Origin: Lutimaribacter salitolerans
GTDB lineage: Bacteria; Pseudomonadota; Alphaproteobacteria; Rhodobacterales; Rhodobacteraceae
Direction of reading: 5' to 3'
Assembly (NCBI RefSeq): GCF_042677865.1
Contig: NZ_JBHUDD010000059.1
Span: 1-64,000, forward strand
DNA: 64,000 nucleotides
Part shown: positions 50,414 through 59,750 of the stretch, one piece after another
Layout: each line of letters begins with the position of its first letter
How positions within the stretch are numbered: position 1 is the first letter of the stretch
Program-made: the position numbers and the translations under genes
The notes under the pieces: generated by a model
Databases searched by the model: none
Told to the model about the DNA's origin: nothing
Seen by the model: the letters and a program-made list of their open reading frames with translations, nothing else

Positions 50414-50885
50414 CATGTCTGCAAAGGATTCAAAGACCTGCTGCGGGTGCCAAGGATTCTTTTCCGGGTAATCCAGAGTCAAGCGCGAAGAACAGTTGCC
50501 GCTGGCTTCGCCAACTTGGTAACTTTGGACCTGCGAGTCACATCGCCTTGGGGGGACAGGTTAATGCCCATGCATGCGGAACAGGCGCATGTGAGGGCTT
50601 GAAGGGAAGACCGATCGCGCATCTGCCGCGCGAAACGCATTCTCTGCGGCTGCTTCTGCGGCCCGACCCGTCCAACATTCTATACGGTCTGTGGGCCGCT
50701 GCGTCGTTTTGGGGTGGGAACCTCCTTACGGGCAGCGCCACGCGCCGAACCAGAAAAAGCGGCCCGTTAAAGGGCGGCGACAGGCTGAGCAGTGTCAGCA
50801 GGGTAGTGATTTTTTGTGTGCGCTTCGCGGTTGGACAGGCCGCGAAGCTTGATGGAACGAATAGCGGCGAGCAAACGGGGAAAAG
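50414..50885 (+). other. dnaA upstream region, noncoding
   Basis: A 472-nt gap with no credible gene. It should hold the dnaA promoter. A perfect inverted repeat lies at 50822-50848 just before dnaA. I found no cluster of 9-mer DnaA boxes (TTATNCACA) by eye, so I do not call an origin here. Confidence 0.5.
50822..50848 (+). repeat. perfect inverted repeat in the dnaA leader
   Basis: GCTTCGCGG (50822-50830) and CCGCGAAGC (50840-50848), 9-bp arms with a 9-nt spacer, 38 nt before the dnaA ATG. It could be an operator or an mRNA leader hairpin. There is no T tract on the plus strand. Confidence 0.6.
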
Positions 50886-52256
50886 ATGACGCAGGAACAA
50901 TGGGGGCAGTTGCGCCAGAACTTGTTGGGGACAGTAGGCAAGAACAACTTTGCGAACTGGATCGAACCGATCGAGTTCTCGGATATCGCGGATGGCGTGG
51001 CGGTGTTCAACGTGCCCACCAGTTTTCTGGGCAATTATGTTTCGCAGAATTTCGGGGATCTGATCCTGCATCAGCTTCACACCGCGGGTGAACATGTACG
51101 CCGCCTGAAGTTTCAGGTGGCTGCCAATGACAATCCCGGGTCTGCGACCCGGACGCGGCCCGCTGCTGCCGCCGCACGCGCGGCACCTGCGGTCAGCACC
51201 GTGCAGGACGACATGCTGCCAGGCGCGCCGCTGGACGAACGATTCACCTTTGACACCTTCGTGGTCGGCAAGCCGAACGAGTTGGCTCATGCCGCCGCCC
51301 GCCGTGTGGCCGAGGGCGGGCCAGTCACGTTCAATCCGTTGTTTCTGTATGGTGGTGTGGGGCTGGGCAAGACGCACCTGATGCACGCCATTGCGCATGA
51401 GTTGCAGACCAGGCGCCCCGATCTGAATGTCGTCTACCTGTCGGCGGAACAGTTCATGTACCGTTTCGTTCAGGCCCTGCGCGACCGCCGCATGATGGAT
51501 TTCAAGCAGTTGTTCCGTGCGGTCGATGTGCTGATGGTCGATGACGTGCAGTTCATAGCCGGCAAGGACAGCACGCAGGAAGAGTTCTTTCACACCTTCA
51601 ACGCGCTGGTGGACGGTCACAAGCAGATCATCATTTCCGCCGACCGTGCCCCGGGCGAGATCAAGGACCTGGAAGATCGCATCAAGAGCCGCCTGCAATG
51701 CGGGCTGGTGGTCGATCTGCATCCCACCGACTATGAATTGCGGCTGGGCATCCTGCAATCCAAGGTCGCGCTGTTCCGGGCGCAGTATCCCGATCTTGTG
51801 CTTTCGGATGGCGTGCTGGAATTTCTGGCCCACCGGATCAGCACCAATGTCCGTGTCCTCGAAGGCGCGCTGACACGGCTGTTTGCCTTTGCCAGCCTTG
51901 TGGGCTGCGAAATCAACCTGGACATGACGCAGGATTGCCTGGCCGACATCCTGCGCGCATCCGAGCGCAAGATCACAATCGAGGAAATCCAGCGCCGCGT
52001 GGCCGAGCATTTCAACATCCGCCTGTCCGATCTGGTCGGGCCAAAGCGCGTGCGCAATTTTGCGCGCCCTCGTCAGGTGGCGATGTATCTGTGCAAACAG
52101 TTGACCAGCCGCAGCCTGCCGGAAATCGGCCGTCGTTTTGGCGGGCGCGACCACACCACCGTGATGCATGGCGTCAAGCGCATCGAAGAGCTGCGCGTGC
52201 AGGATGGCCAGATCGCCGAGGATATCGAAATGCTCCGCCGAACGCTTGAGGCGTGA
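50886..52256 (+). CDS. dnaA: chromosomal replication initiator DnaA
   Basis: A 456-aa AAA+ initiator. Domain I at about 1-75, variable linker (Ala/Arg-rich, about 85-110), then the ATPase domain with Walker A GGVGLGKTH (about 156-164), Walker B LMVDDVQFIAGK, and the C-terminal DNA-binding domain with the DnaA signature GGRDHTTVMHGVKRI. It melts origin DNA and loads the DnaB helicase; it also controls its own gene in many bacteria. GGGGAAAAG precedes the ATG. First gene of the dnaA-dnaN-recF-gyrB series, with a 176-nt gap before dnaN. Confidence 0.98.
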   Translation: MTQEQWGQLRQNLLGTVGKNNFANWIEPIEFSDIADGVAVFNVPTSFLGNYVSQNFGDLILHQLHTAGEHVRRLKFQVAANDNPGSATRTRPAAAAARAAPAVSTVQDDMLPGAPLDERFTFDTFVVGKPNELAHAAARRVAEGGPVTFNPLFLYGGVGLGKTHLMHAIAHELQTRRPDLNVVYLSAEQFMYRFVQALRDRRMMDFKQLFRAVDVLMVDDVQFIAGKDSTQEEFFHTFNALVDGHKQIIISADRAPGEIKDLEDRIKSRLQCGLVVDLHPTDYELRLGILQSKVALFRAQYPDLVLSDGVLEFLAHRISTNVRVLEGALTRLFAFASLVGCEINLDMTQDCLADILRASERKITIEEIQRRVAEHFNIRLSDLVGPKRVRNFARPRQVAMYLCKQLTSRSLPEIGRRFGGRDHTTVMHGVKRIEELRVQDGQIAEDIEMLRRTLEA

Positions 52257-52296
52257 CCGCAACGCCCCGCTTTAGATCGAAAATCGCAGAACTCCG

Positions 52297-52316
52297 GGGC
52301 GGGCGCTGGCCCGCCC
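52297..52316 (+). other. hairpin between dnaA and dnaN
   Basis: A perfect 8-bp stem (GGGCGGGC at 52297-52304 with GCCCGCCC at 52309-52316) and a 4-nt loop, 41 nt after the dnaA stop. No T run follows directly. It may attenuate dnaA read-through into dnaN. Confidence 0.5.
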
Positions 52317-52432
52317 TTGACGCTTTGGTGTTTTCCCCCGACAACCCTATAAAACGCTTGCGAGGGCAGGGATTTGCGGTACCGTGCCCCTCCCGGCGAC
52401 AGACCGGCACGACGGGATAAGGAACGAGGATC

Positions 52433-53551
52433 ATGAAGTTCAGCATCGAACGCGGCACGCTGCTCAAGGCCGTATCGCAGGCGCAATCCGTGGTAGAGCG
52501 GCGCAACACGATCCCGATCCTGGCCAACGTGCTGATCGAAGCCGAGGGAGAGACAGTGCATTTCCGGGCCACCGATCTGGACATCGAGGTGGTCGACAAG
52601 GCCCCCGCCCAGGTCGAGCGCGCAGGGGCCACGACGGTCGCTGCAGTGACCCTGCACGAGATCGTGCGCAAGCTGCCTGATGGCGCGCTGGTCACCCTGT
52701 CCGATGACGGTGCGAACGGGCGGCTGTCGGTCACGGCGGGCCGGTCGCAGTTCAATCTGGCGACCCTGCCGAAAGAGGATTTTCCGGTGATGGCATCATC
52801 GGAGTACAGCGCGAATTTCACCGCGCCGGCGCCCGTGTTGCGTCGACTGTTCGACAAGTCGAAATTTGCCATTTCCACCGAAGAAACCCGGTATTACCTG
52901 AACGGTGTCTACATGCACGTCGCGGATGCCGACGGGGGCCGCGTTCTGCGATGCGTTGCCACCGATGGTCACCGGCTGGCCCGGATCGACGCCGATCTGC
53001 CCATGGGGGCCGAGGACATGCCCGGCGTGATCGTGCCGCGCAAGACCGTGGGCGAGATGCGCAAGCTGCTGGATGATGACGAGGCCAAGATCGCCGTGTC
53101 GGTCTCGGAAACCAAGGTGCGGTTCGCCACGCCCTCGATCACCCTGACATCCAAGGTGATCGACGGCACCTTCCCCGACTACACCCGCGTGATCCCGACC
53201 GGCAACACCCGCAAGATGGAGGTGGATGCCAGCGAGTTCGCCGCCGCGGTGGATCGTGTGGCGACCGTCAGCTCGGAGCGCTCGCGCGCGGTCAAGCTGC
53301 AACTGGACGAGGATCGCCTGATCCTGTCGGTCAACGCACCTGACAGCGGTGCCGCCGAGGAGGAGCTGGCCGTGGCCTATGGTGACGAGCGGCTGGAGAT
53401 CGGATTCAACGCGAAATACCTGCTGGAAATCGCCAGCCAGGTCGATCGTGAAAACGCGGTGTTCATGTTCAACTCGTCGGGCGATCCGACCCTGATGCGC
53501 GAAGGCAACGACACCAGCGCGGTCTATGTGGTCATGCCGATGCGGGTGTGA
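52433..53551 (+). CDS. dnaN: DNA polymerase III beta sliding clamp
   Basis: A 372-aa clamp subunit that forms a homodimeric ring on DNA and tethers polymerase III. Begins MKFSIERGTLLKAVSQAQSVVERRNTIPILANVLIEA (key R-N-T-I-P-I-L-x-N). Three related domains follow, and the C-terminus ends in the canonical VMPMRV clamp tail. Length is normal. GAGGATC provides the ribosome site. It overlaps recF by 4 nt. Confidence 0.98.
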   Translation: MKFSIERGTLLKAVSQAQSVVERRNTIPILANVLIEAEGETVHFRATDLDIEVVDKAPAQVERAGATTVAAVTLHEIVRKLPDGALVTLSDDGANGRLSVTAGRSQFNLATLPKEDFPVMASSEYSANFTAPAPVLRRLFDKSKFAISTEETRYYLNGVYMHVADADGGRVLRCVATDGHRLARIDADLPMGAEDMPGVIVPRKTVGEMRKLLDDDEAKIAVSVSETKVRFATPSITLTSKVIDGTFPDYTRVIPTGNTRKMEVDASEFAAAVDRVATVSSERSRAVKLQLDEDRLILSVNAPDSGAAEEELAVAYGDERLEIGFNAKYLLEIASQVDRENAVFMFNSSGDPTLMREGNDTSAVYVVMPMRV

Positions 53552-54675
53552 CGCCGGACGCTGTGGCCGGTCTCTACCTCTCTCACCTCACCCTGTCGCA
53601 TTTCCGCTCGCACCTGGCGGCGCGGCTGGATCTGGACGCGCGGCCCGTGGCCATCCACGGGCCGAACGGCGCGGGCAAGACCAACCTGATCGAGGCCGTG
53701 TCGCTGTTTTCGCCCGGGCGCGGGCTGCGTCGATCCTCGGCCGAGGACATGACCCGACGCCCCGAGGCGCTGGGCTGGAAGATCACCGGCCTGCTGCACA
53801 CCCCGCGCACCACGCATGAGGTTGAATTCCTGTCCGAAAATGGTGCCGCGCGGCAGGTGCGCATCGACGACAAGGCCGCCTCGCAGCTGGCGCTGGGGCG
53901 CATCGCGCGCGTGCTGTGGCTGGTGCCCAGCATGGACCGGCTTTGGATCGAGGCGGCCGAGGGGCGGCGGCGGTTTCTGGACCGCATGACGATGAGCTTC
54001 ACCCCCGATCACGCCGAGGCGGTGCTGGCCTATGAAAAGGCGATGCGCGAACGCAATCGGCTGCTCAAGGATCAGGTGCGCGACGGGCACTGGTATGTCG
54101 CGCTGGAGCGTCAGATGGCCGAGGCCGGCGCGCAGATCCATGCCAACCGCATTGGCGCGCTGATGGCGCTGGAACGCGCGCAGGCGCAGGCTGAAACCGC
54201 GTTTCCCACGGCGCATCTGGAACTGGTGCAATCCGAAGGCGCCATGCCCGATACCGCCAGCGACCTGCGCGACGCCCTGTCCGAGGGGCGGTTCCGCGAT
54301 CTGGCCGCCGGGCGCACGCTGGTCGGGCCGCATCGCACCGATCTGTATGGCGTCTTTGCCGCCAAGGGCGTGCCCGCGCGCGACTGCTCGACCGGTGAGC
54401 AGAAGGCGCTGCTGGTGTCGCTGATCCTGGCCAATGCGCGCGCGCTGACGCCTGATTTCGGTGCGCCGCCGCTGCTGCTGCTGGACGAGGTGGCGGCCCA
54501 TCTGGATGCCGCCCGCCGCGCCGCGCTTTATGACGAGATCTGCGCGCTGGGGGCGCAGGCATGGATGACCGGAACGGGGCCCGAGCTGTTCGCCGAACTG
54601 GGCGCGCGCGCGCAATATGTCGAGGTGGTCGAGGATCGTGGCACCAGCGCAGCGCGGCAGATCACGCAGGCCTAG
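53548..54675 (+). CDS. recF: DNA replication and repair protein RecF
   Basis: A 375-aa SMC-like ATPase that loads RecA at gaps with RecO and RecR. Walker A is HGPNGAGKTNLIEAVS (about 37-52), signature region AAGRTLVGPHRTDLYG, and Walker B LLLLDEVAAHLD. GTG start within the dnaN stop (GTGA), giving tight coupling. The N-terminus LYLSHLTLSHFRSH is the normal RecF beginning. It is followed by gyrB after 95 nt. Confidence 0.96.
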   Translation: MTPDAVAGLYLSHLTLSHFRSHLAARLDLDARPVAIHGPNGAGKTNLIEAVSLFSPGRGLRRSSAEDMTRRPEALGWKITGLLHTPRTTHEVEFLSENGAARQVRIDDKAASQLALGRIARVLWLVPSMDRLWIEAAEGRRRFLDRMTMSFTPDHAEAVLAYEKAMRERNRLLKDQVRDGHWYVALERQMAEAGAQIHANRIGALMALERAQAQAETAFPTAHLELVQSEGAMPDTASDLRDALSEGRFRDLAAGRTLVGPHRTDLYGVFAAKGVPARDCSTGEQKALLVSLILANARALTPDFGAPPLLLLDEVAAHLDAARRAALYDEICALGAQAWMTGTGPELFAELGARAQYVEVVEDRGTSAARQITQA

Positions 54676-54770
54676 GCCAGACCCGGCCGACCGCGCAAAA
54701 TATGGTGTATCCGCGTGACAATGCCCCCCACAGATCGTATAAAACCTGTCAAAGAACAAGGAAGTCATGA

Positions 54771-57188
54771 ATGGCAGAGAACGCGCAGACCTCGCAAGAA
54801 TATGGTGCAGATTCCATCAAGGTTCTCAAGGGCTTGGAAGCTGTACGCAAGCGTCCGGGAATGTACATCGGCGATACCGATGACGGCTCGGGCCTGCATC
54901 ACATGGTTTACGAGGTCGTGGACAACGGTATCGACGAGGCGCTGGCGGGCCACGCGGATTTCGTGCGCGTGAAAATTCATGCCGACAGCAGCGTTTCCGT
55001 GCGCGACAACGGCCGTGGCGTCCCTGTGGATATCCACGAAGAGGAAGGCGTGTCCGCAGCCGAGGTCATCATGACCCAGCTTCACGCGGGCGGCAAGTTC
55101 GACCAGAATTCCTACAAGGTGTCTGGCGGTCTGCATGGCGTGGGTGTTTCGGTGGTGAATGCGCTGTCCGACTGGCTGGAACTGCGGGTCTGGCGCAATG
55201 GCAAAGAGCATTGCGCGCGGTTCGAACGCGGTGACACGGTCGAACACCTGCGCGTCGTGGGCGACGCCCCGGGCGAAAGCGGCACCGAGGTGCGGTTTCT
55301 GGCATCTACCACCACGTTCTCGAACCTCGACTATGTGTTCGAGACGCTGGAAAAGCGCCTGCGCGAACTGGCGTTCCTGAATTCCGGCGTGCGCATCATT
55401 CTTGAGGATGAACGGCCCGCCGAACCCCTGAAAACCGAGCTTTTCTACGAAGGCGGCGTGCGCGAATTCGTCAAATACCTGGACCGTTCGAAATCCTCGA
55501 TCATGGCCGAGCCGATCTTCATGGTGGGCGAACGTGACGGGATCGGCGTCGAGGTGGCGATGTGGTGGAACGACAGCTATCACGAAAACGTCCTGCCGTT
55601 CACCAACAACATTCCCCAGCGCGACGGCGGCAGCCACATGGCGGGCTTTCGTGGGGCGTTGACGCGCACGATCACCAAGTACGCGCAGGAAAGTGGGATC
55701 GCCAAGAAGGAAAAGATCAGCTTTACCGGCGATGATGCGCGTGAGGGTCTGACCTGCGTTCTGTCGGTCAAGGTGCCCGACCCCAAGTTCAGCAGCCAGA
55801 CCAAGGACAAGCTGGTCAGTTCCGAGGTGCGCCCGGCTGTGGAAAACCTTGTGAATGAAAAGCTGTCGGAATGGTTCGAGGAAAACCCGAGCCAGGCCAA
55901 GATCATCGTCGGCAAGATCGTCGAGGCCGCACTGGCCCGCGAGGCCGCACGCAAGGCCCGCGAACTGACCCGGCGCAAGACGGCGATGGATGTGAACTTC
56001 CTTGCCGGAAAGCTCAAGGATTGTTCCGAGAAGGACGCCAGCAAGACCGAACTGTTCCTGGTCGAGGGGGACAGCGCCGGCGGATCGGCCCAGACCGGCC
56101 GCGACCGGCGCACGCAGGCGATCCTGCCCCTTCGCGGCAAGATCCTGAACGTCGAACGCGCGCGGTTCGACAAGATGCTGGGCAGCCAGGAAATCGGCAA
56201 CCTTGTGATGGCGCTTGGCACCGGCATCGGTCGGGATGAATTCGACATCACCAAGCTGCGCTACCACAAGATCGTCATCATGACCGACGCCGATGTGGAC
56301 GGCGCGCATATCCGCACGCTCCTGCTGACCTTTTTCTACCGCCAGATGCCGCAACTGATCGAGGGCGGATACCTCTATATCGCGCAACCGCCGCTCTACA
56401 AGGTTATGCGCGGCAAGTCCGAGGTTTACCTGAAGGACCACACCGGGCTTGAGGATTACCTGATCCATCAGGGCACCGACGGCTCGGTCCTGCGGCTTGA
56501 ATCGGGCGAAGAGATCATCGGCAACGATCTGGTGCGCGTGGTCGAGGAAGCGCGGCAGGCCAAACGGAACCTTGAGTACTTTCCAACACATTACCCACGG
56601 CACATTCTGGAACAGGCGGCAATCGCCGGTGCGTTCGAAATCGGGCGCGCCGATGAAGACCTGCAAGGGATCGCAGACGATGTGGCCCGCCGTCTGGACC
56701 AGGTTGCGGTAGAGTATGAACGCGGCTGGCAGGGCCGCATCACGCAGGATCACGGTATCCGGCTGACCCGCGTCGTGCGCGGTGTCGAAGAGGTGCGCAC
56801 GCTGGACGGTCCGGTTCTTCGCTCGGGCGAGGCGCGCAGGCTGGGGGCCATGTCGGGCGTGCTGAAAGCGGTCTACGACCAGCCCGCGTTTCTGATGCGC
56901 AAGGAGCGCAAGCAGGAAATACACGGCCCGCTGAACCTGCTGGATGCGATCCTGAAAGAGGGCGAAAAGGGTCTGAGCCTGCAACGCTACAAGGGTCTGG
57001 GCGAAATGAACCCCAGCCAATTGTGGGAAACCACGCTGGACCCCGAGGCGCGCACTCTGTTGCAGGTCAAGGTTGATGACATGGCCGAGGCGGATGACCT
57101 GTTCACCAAGCTGATGGGGGACGTTGTGGAGCCACGGCGCGAGTTCATCCAGCAAAATGCTCTGAATGTCGAAAACCTCGATTTCTGA
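54771..57188 (+). CDS. gyrB: DNA gyrase subunit B
   Basis: An 805-aa type II topoisomerase subunit that supplies the ATPase for negative supercoiling with GyrA. N-terminal GHKL ATPase: KRPGMYIGD, DNGRGVPVDIH, and GGLHGVGVSVVNALSD. TOPRIM domain: LVEGDSAGGSAQTGRDRRTQAILPLRGKILNVE with the acid triad later in MTDADVDGAHIRTLLL. C-terminus LYKGLGEMNPSQLWETT and PRREFIQQNA. AAGGAAG precedes the ATG. GyrA is not in the window. Confidence 0.98.
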   Translation: MAENAQTSQEYGADSIKVLKGLEAVRKRPGMYIGDTDDGSGLHHMVYEVVDNGIDEALAGHADFVRVKIHADSSVSVRDNGRGVPVDIHEEEGVSAAEVIMTQLHAGGKFDQNSYKVSGGLHGVGVSVVNALSDWLELRVWRNGKEHCARFERGDTVEHLRVVGDAPGESGTEVRFLASTTTFSNLDYVFETLEKRLRELAFLNSGVRIILEDERPAEPLKTELFYEGGVREFVKYLDRSKSSIMAEPIFMVGERDGIGVEVAMWWNDSYHENVLPFTNNIPQRDGGSHMAGFRGALTRTITKYAQESGIAKKEKISFTGDDAREGLTCVLSVKVPDPKFSSQTKDKLVSSEVRPAVENLVNEKLSEWFEENPSQAKIIVGKIVEAALAREAARKARELTRRKTAMDVNFLAGKLKDCSEKDASKTELFLVEGDSAGGSAQTGRDRRTQAILPLRGKILNVERARFDKMLGSQEIGNLVMALGTGIGRDEFDITKLRYHKIVIMTDADVDGAHIRTLLLTFFYRQMPQLIEGGYLYIAQPPLYKVMRGKSEVYLKDHTGLEDYLIHQGTDGSVLRLESGEEIIGNDLVRVVEEARQAKRNLEYFPTHYPRHILEQAAIAGAFEIGRADEDLQGIADDVARRLDQVAVEYERGWQGRITQDHGIRLTRVVRGVEEVRTLDGPVLRSGEARRLGAMSGVLKAVYDQPAFLMRKERKQEIHGPLNLLDAILKEGEKGLSLQRYKGLGEMNPSQLWETTLDPEARTLLQVKVDDMAEADDLFTKLMGDVVEPRREFIQQNALNVENLDF

Positions 57189-57332
57189 TCGGGTCACGGG
57201 GCGGGCGTGTCCGGGTTCAGGATGCGGTATCTTCGCCTTGGGTATAAAGGGGTGGCGAAAAGCTGCACCAGCAGCGGTCTTGGCGGCTCCGTCACCTGAT
57301 CCTGCGGCGCAAGCATAAACAAAGGGTCGTGC

Positions 57333-58256
57333 TCAGTCCCATGGCCCTGTTTGCTTGCGGTTGCGGGTGTTGGGAACACGGCTGGCGGAAACCGGGTGGT
57401 CAGCGGCTCTTGACGTCTGTCGGCCTGGCGCCGCCATGGCGTGAAGGGCGGCCACGCGGTTCTCGGTCGCGGGATGGGTTGCGAACAGGCTGTCGTGTTT
57501 GTGCGCGTGCAGCGGATTGATGATGAACATATGCGCCGTCCCCGGATTGCGCTCGGCTGCGTGGTTGTCGATCTGCGCCGCGCCCATGGCGATCTTTTGC
57601 AGGGCCGAGGCCAGCCAGAGTGGCTGACCGCAGATCTCGGCCCCAGCCTTGTCGGCGGCATATTCCCGCGTCCGGCTGATGGCCATCTGCACCAGGGCCG
57701 CCGCCATCGGTGCAAGAAACATCATCAGAAGCGTGCCGACCAGTCCCAGCCGCTCTCGCGATCCGCCAAAGAAAAGCGCGAAATTGGCCAGCATCGAGAT
57801 CGCACCGGCAAAGGTCGCGGTGACGGTCATGATCGCGGTGTCATGGTTGCGGATGTGGGCGAGTTCATGAGCGATCACACCGGCCAGTTCCTCGCGGGTC
57901 AAGCTGCGCATCAGGCCCGAAGTCACCGCTACGGCGGCATTCGCGGGGTTGCGACCGGTGGCAAAAGCATTCGGCTGCGGCGTGTCGATCAGATAGACAT
58001 TGGGTTCGGGCAGGCCCGCGTTCCGCGCAAGATCGGCAGTCAGGGCGTGCAGGCCCATCCTGTCACCCGGCAGCACCGGCTGGGCGTTATGCATACGCAG
58101 GACCATGCGGTCCGAGTTCCACCAGGTAAAGGCGTTCATTGCCGCGGCGACGACAAGCGCGATAAGCGCGCCGCCCGATCCGCCGATCAAGTAGCCGACG
58201 CCCATGAAAAGCGCGGTCATCGCCGCCATCAGCATCGCAGTCTTTACATAGCCCAT
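57333..58256 (-). CDS. htpX: membrane zinc metalloprotease HtpX
   Basis: A 307-aa inner-membrane M48 protease that degrades misfolded membrane proteins, usually with FtsH. Two N-terminal membrane helices (about 8-26 and 28-45), zinc motif HELAH (130-134) with a downstream Glu region, two further hydrophobic segments (about 143-165, 175-195), and the C-terminal NPLHAHKHDSLFATHPATENRV typical of HtpX. Slightly longer than E. coli HtpX (293 aa). ATG at 58256. Convergent with gyrB over a 144-nt gap. Confidence 0.94.
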   Translation of the reverse strand: MGYVKTAMLMAAMTALFMGVGYLIGGSGGALIALVVAAAMNAFTWWNSDRMVLRMHNAQPVLPGDRMGLHALTADLARNAGLPEPNVYLIDTPQPNAFATGRNPANAAVAVTSGLMRSLTREELAGVIAHELAHIRNHDTAIMTVTATFAGAISMLANFALFFGGSRERLGLVGTLLMMFLAPMAAALVQMAISRTREYAADKAGAEICGQPLWLASALQKIAMGAAQIDNHAAERNPGTAHMFIINPLHAHKHDSLFATHPATENRVAALHAMAAPGRQTSRAADHPVSASRVPNTRNRKQTGPWD

Positions 58257-58867
58257 CTTTGTCTCCCGAACGTCACCCAGCGGTCATGCACGAGATATGG
58301 AGAGTGTTCGGGCCTATGCAAGCATCTGCGCCAAGGGCCGGTTGCACACGGGCGGTTCTTTCTGGATCGCCCTGCCCGTCAGGTATTCACCGCTTCGGAG
58401 ATCGGCAGGCCGACCTCAAACCTGACGCCGGGGTGGCGAATGGGGCTTGCCGGCTTTGTTGCGCAGATCACATTGAGGGTTCACCCTGCGACCCCGGTAT
58501 GATGGCCGAGCGGCAAGAGCAGTCGGGCATCCCAAGAAGGACAAGACCACGACCTGTCATTACGTTAGAACGCTCTGAAGCTGCATTGATCGCTCGCAAT
58601 CTGCGTCAAGCCGGATATGCAAAGCTTCGTCGCGAGAACCTTCGATCCGCCCTTGGCATTCCCGTCACCGAGGTCGTAGGATGAACCCCTGAAAGGGGAT
58701 ATTCGCCCTGATACAGTTTTGCGCAACAAATCCCCTAACCCGCCTGACTTCGAAAGAATCGGGGCACGGCGCAACACGATCACCACATCCTGTGATGCCG
58801 GGCAGGGAAACTCGCGTCAGGCCGGATCGCGCCCTCTGACGTGACATAAACAACAGGCCACCCCACC
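58257..58867. other. 610-nt gap with no convincing gene
   Basis: Open frames here lack ribosome sites and coding character. On the minus strand, 58379-58477 reads a 32-codon open stretch ending PGVRFEVGLPISEAVNT and a stop, which looks like the tail of a protein but is preceded by a stop codon. It may be the remnant of a lost gene. The left end contains the htpX leader and the right end the GTG start region of the transglutaminase gene. Confidence 0.4.
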
Positions 58868-59644
58868 GTGAGATTGAACATCGACGTCTACATGGATTAC
58901 CAGACCGCGCCCAGCGATCCCGTCTTGCTGGCTGTGACCGCCGCGCAGACCGAGGGGCAGACCGTTCTGCAAAGCGACCTTGAGGTCGAAGGCGCCACGC
59001 TGCGCTGGATTGATGGTGCGGGGCAGCGCGGGCGCATGGTCTGGGCCTTTGTGCCGGGCGAGCGGCTGCAATTGCGCTACAAGGCGCTGGTCGAGGTGAC
59101 GCGGGCCACCGTCCCGCTGGATCGGCTTGCGCCGACGCGGTTTCCCGATCTGCCCGGCGGGGTCATCCCCTATCTGCGGCCATCGCGCTTCTGCCCGTCG
59201 GATCTGTTTGTTTCCTTTGTGGCCAAGCAATTCGGCCATCTGGATGGCGGGGCCAAGGTTGCGGCCATGCGCGACTGGGTTGCCGGCGCGCTGACCTATG
59301 TTCCGGGCAGCTCCACCGGCACCACGACAGCCATCGACACATTCGTCACGCGCGAAGGCGTGTGCCGGGATTATGCCCATGTCATGTGCAGTCTGGCGCG
59401 CGCGGCGAACATCCCCGCGCGCTATGTCTCGGGCTATGGCCCGCAGGTCAATCCGCCCGATTTCCATGCTCTGGCCGAGGTCTGGCTGGATGGTGCCTGG
59501 CATCTGGTGGACCCGACGGGCACCAGCACCCCGTCCGACCTGGCGGTGATCGGATCGGGGCGCGATGCGGCGGATGTGTCGTTCATGGAGACCGAGAATT
59601 TTGCGCAGGCGATCTATCAACGTATTGAAGTATCGCAGGTTTGA
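58868..59644 (+). CDS. transglutaminase-like cysteine protease-fold protein
   Basis: A 258-aa protein. The N-terminal beta domain (about 1-105) resembles the family's transglutaminase N-terminal region, and the catalytic domain has Cys166 (REGVCRDYAHVM), His200 (PDFHALAEVWLDG) and Asp215 (HLVDPTGTS), the full triad in order. Likely a cytosolic protease or amidase rather than a crosslinker; no signal peptide. GTG start at 58868, with no ATG near. It stands alone between the 610-nt gap and glpD. Confidence 0.85.
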   Translation: MRLNIDVYMDYQTAPSDPVLLAVTAAQTEGQTVLQSDLEVEGATLRWIDGAGQRGRMVWAFVPGERLQLRYKALVEVTRATVPLDRLAPTRFPDLPGGVIPYLRPSRFCPSDLFVSFVAKQFGHLDGGAKVAAMRDWVAGALTYVPGSSTGTTTAIDTFVTREGVCRDYAHVMCSLARAANIPARYVSGYGPQVNPPDFHALAEVWLDGAWHLVDPTGTSTPSDLAVIGSGRDAADVSFMETENFAQAIYQRIEVSQV

Positions 59645-59750
59645 GGAAAACCAGGGCCCATGCCGCCATCGATTTCGTGCAAACGTCATATGGTCGCGTT
59701 ACGGCAGGGCAGGATTGACAAGGCGGGCGGGCTTGCTGCCCCTGTGACCC

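Noticed and set aside
50414..50885. Chromosomal origin oriC at dnaA
   Set aside because: No DnaA-box cluster or AT-rich unwinding element seen; gene order alone is not enough in alphaproteobacteria.
50538..52262. 574-aa open frame on the minus strand opposite dnaA
   Set aside because: Antisense shadow of a high-GC gene; no ribosome site and His/Arg/Gln-rich composition.
54765..57197. 810-aa open frame on the minus strand opposite gyrB
   Set aside because: Codon-position shadow of gyrB, not a gene.
57194..57715. 173-aa minus-strand open frame at the end of htpX
   Set aside because: Overlaps htpX in another frame and is low-complexity Arg/Pro-rich.
58259..58684. 141-aa plus-strand open frame after htpX
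   Set aside because: No ribosome site, no recognisable domain, and mixed composition; likely noncoding.
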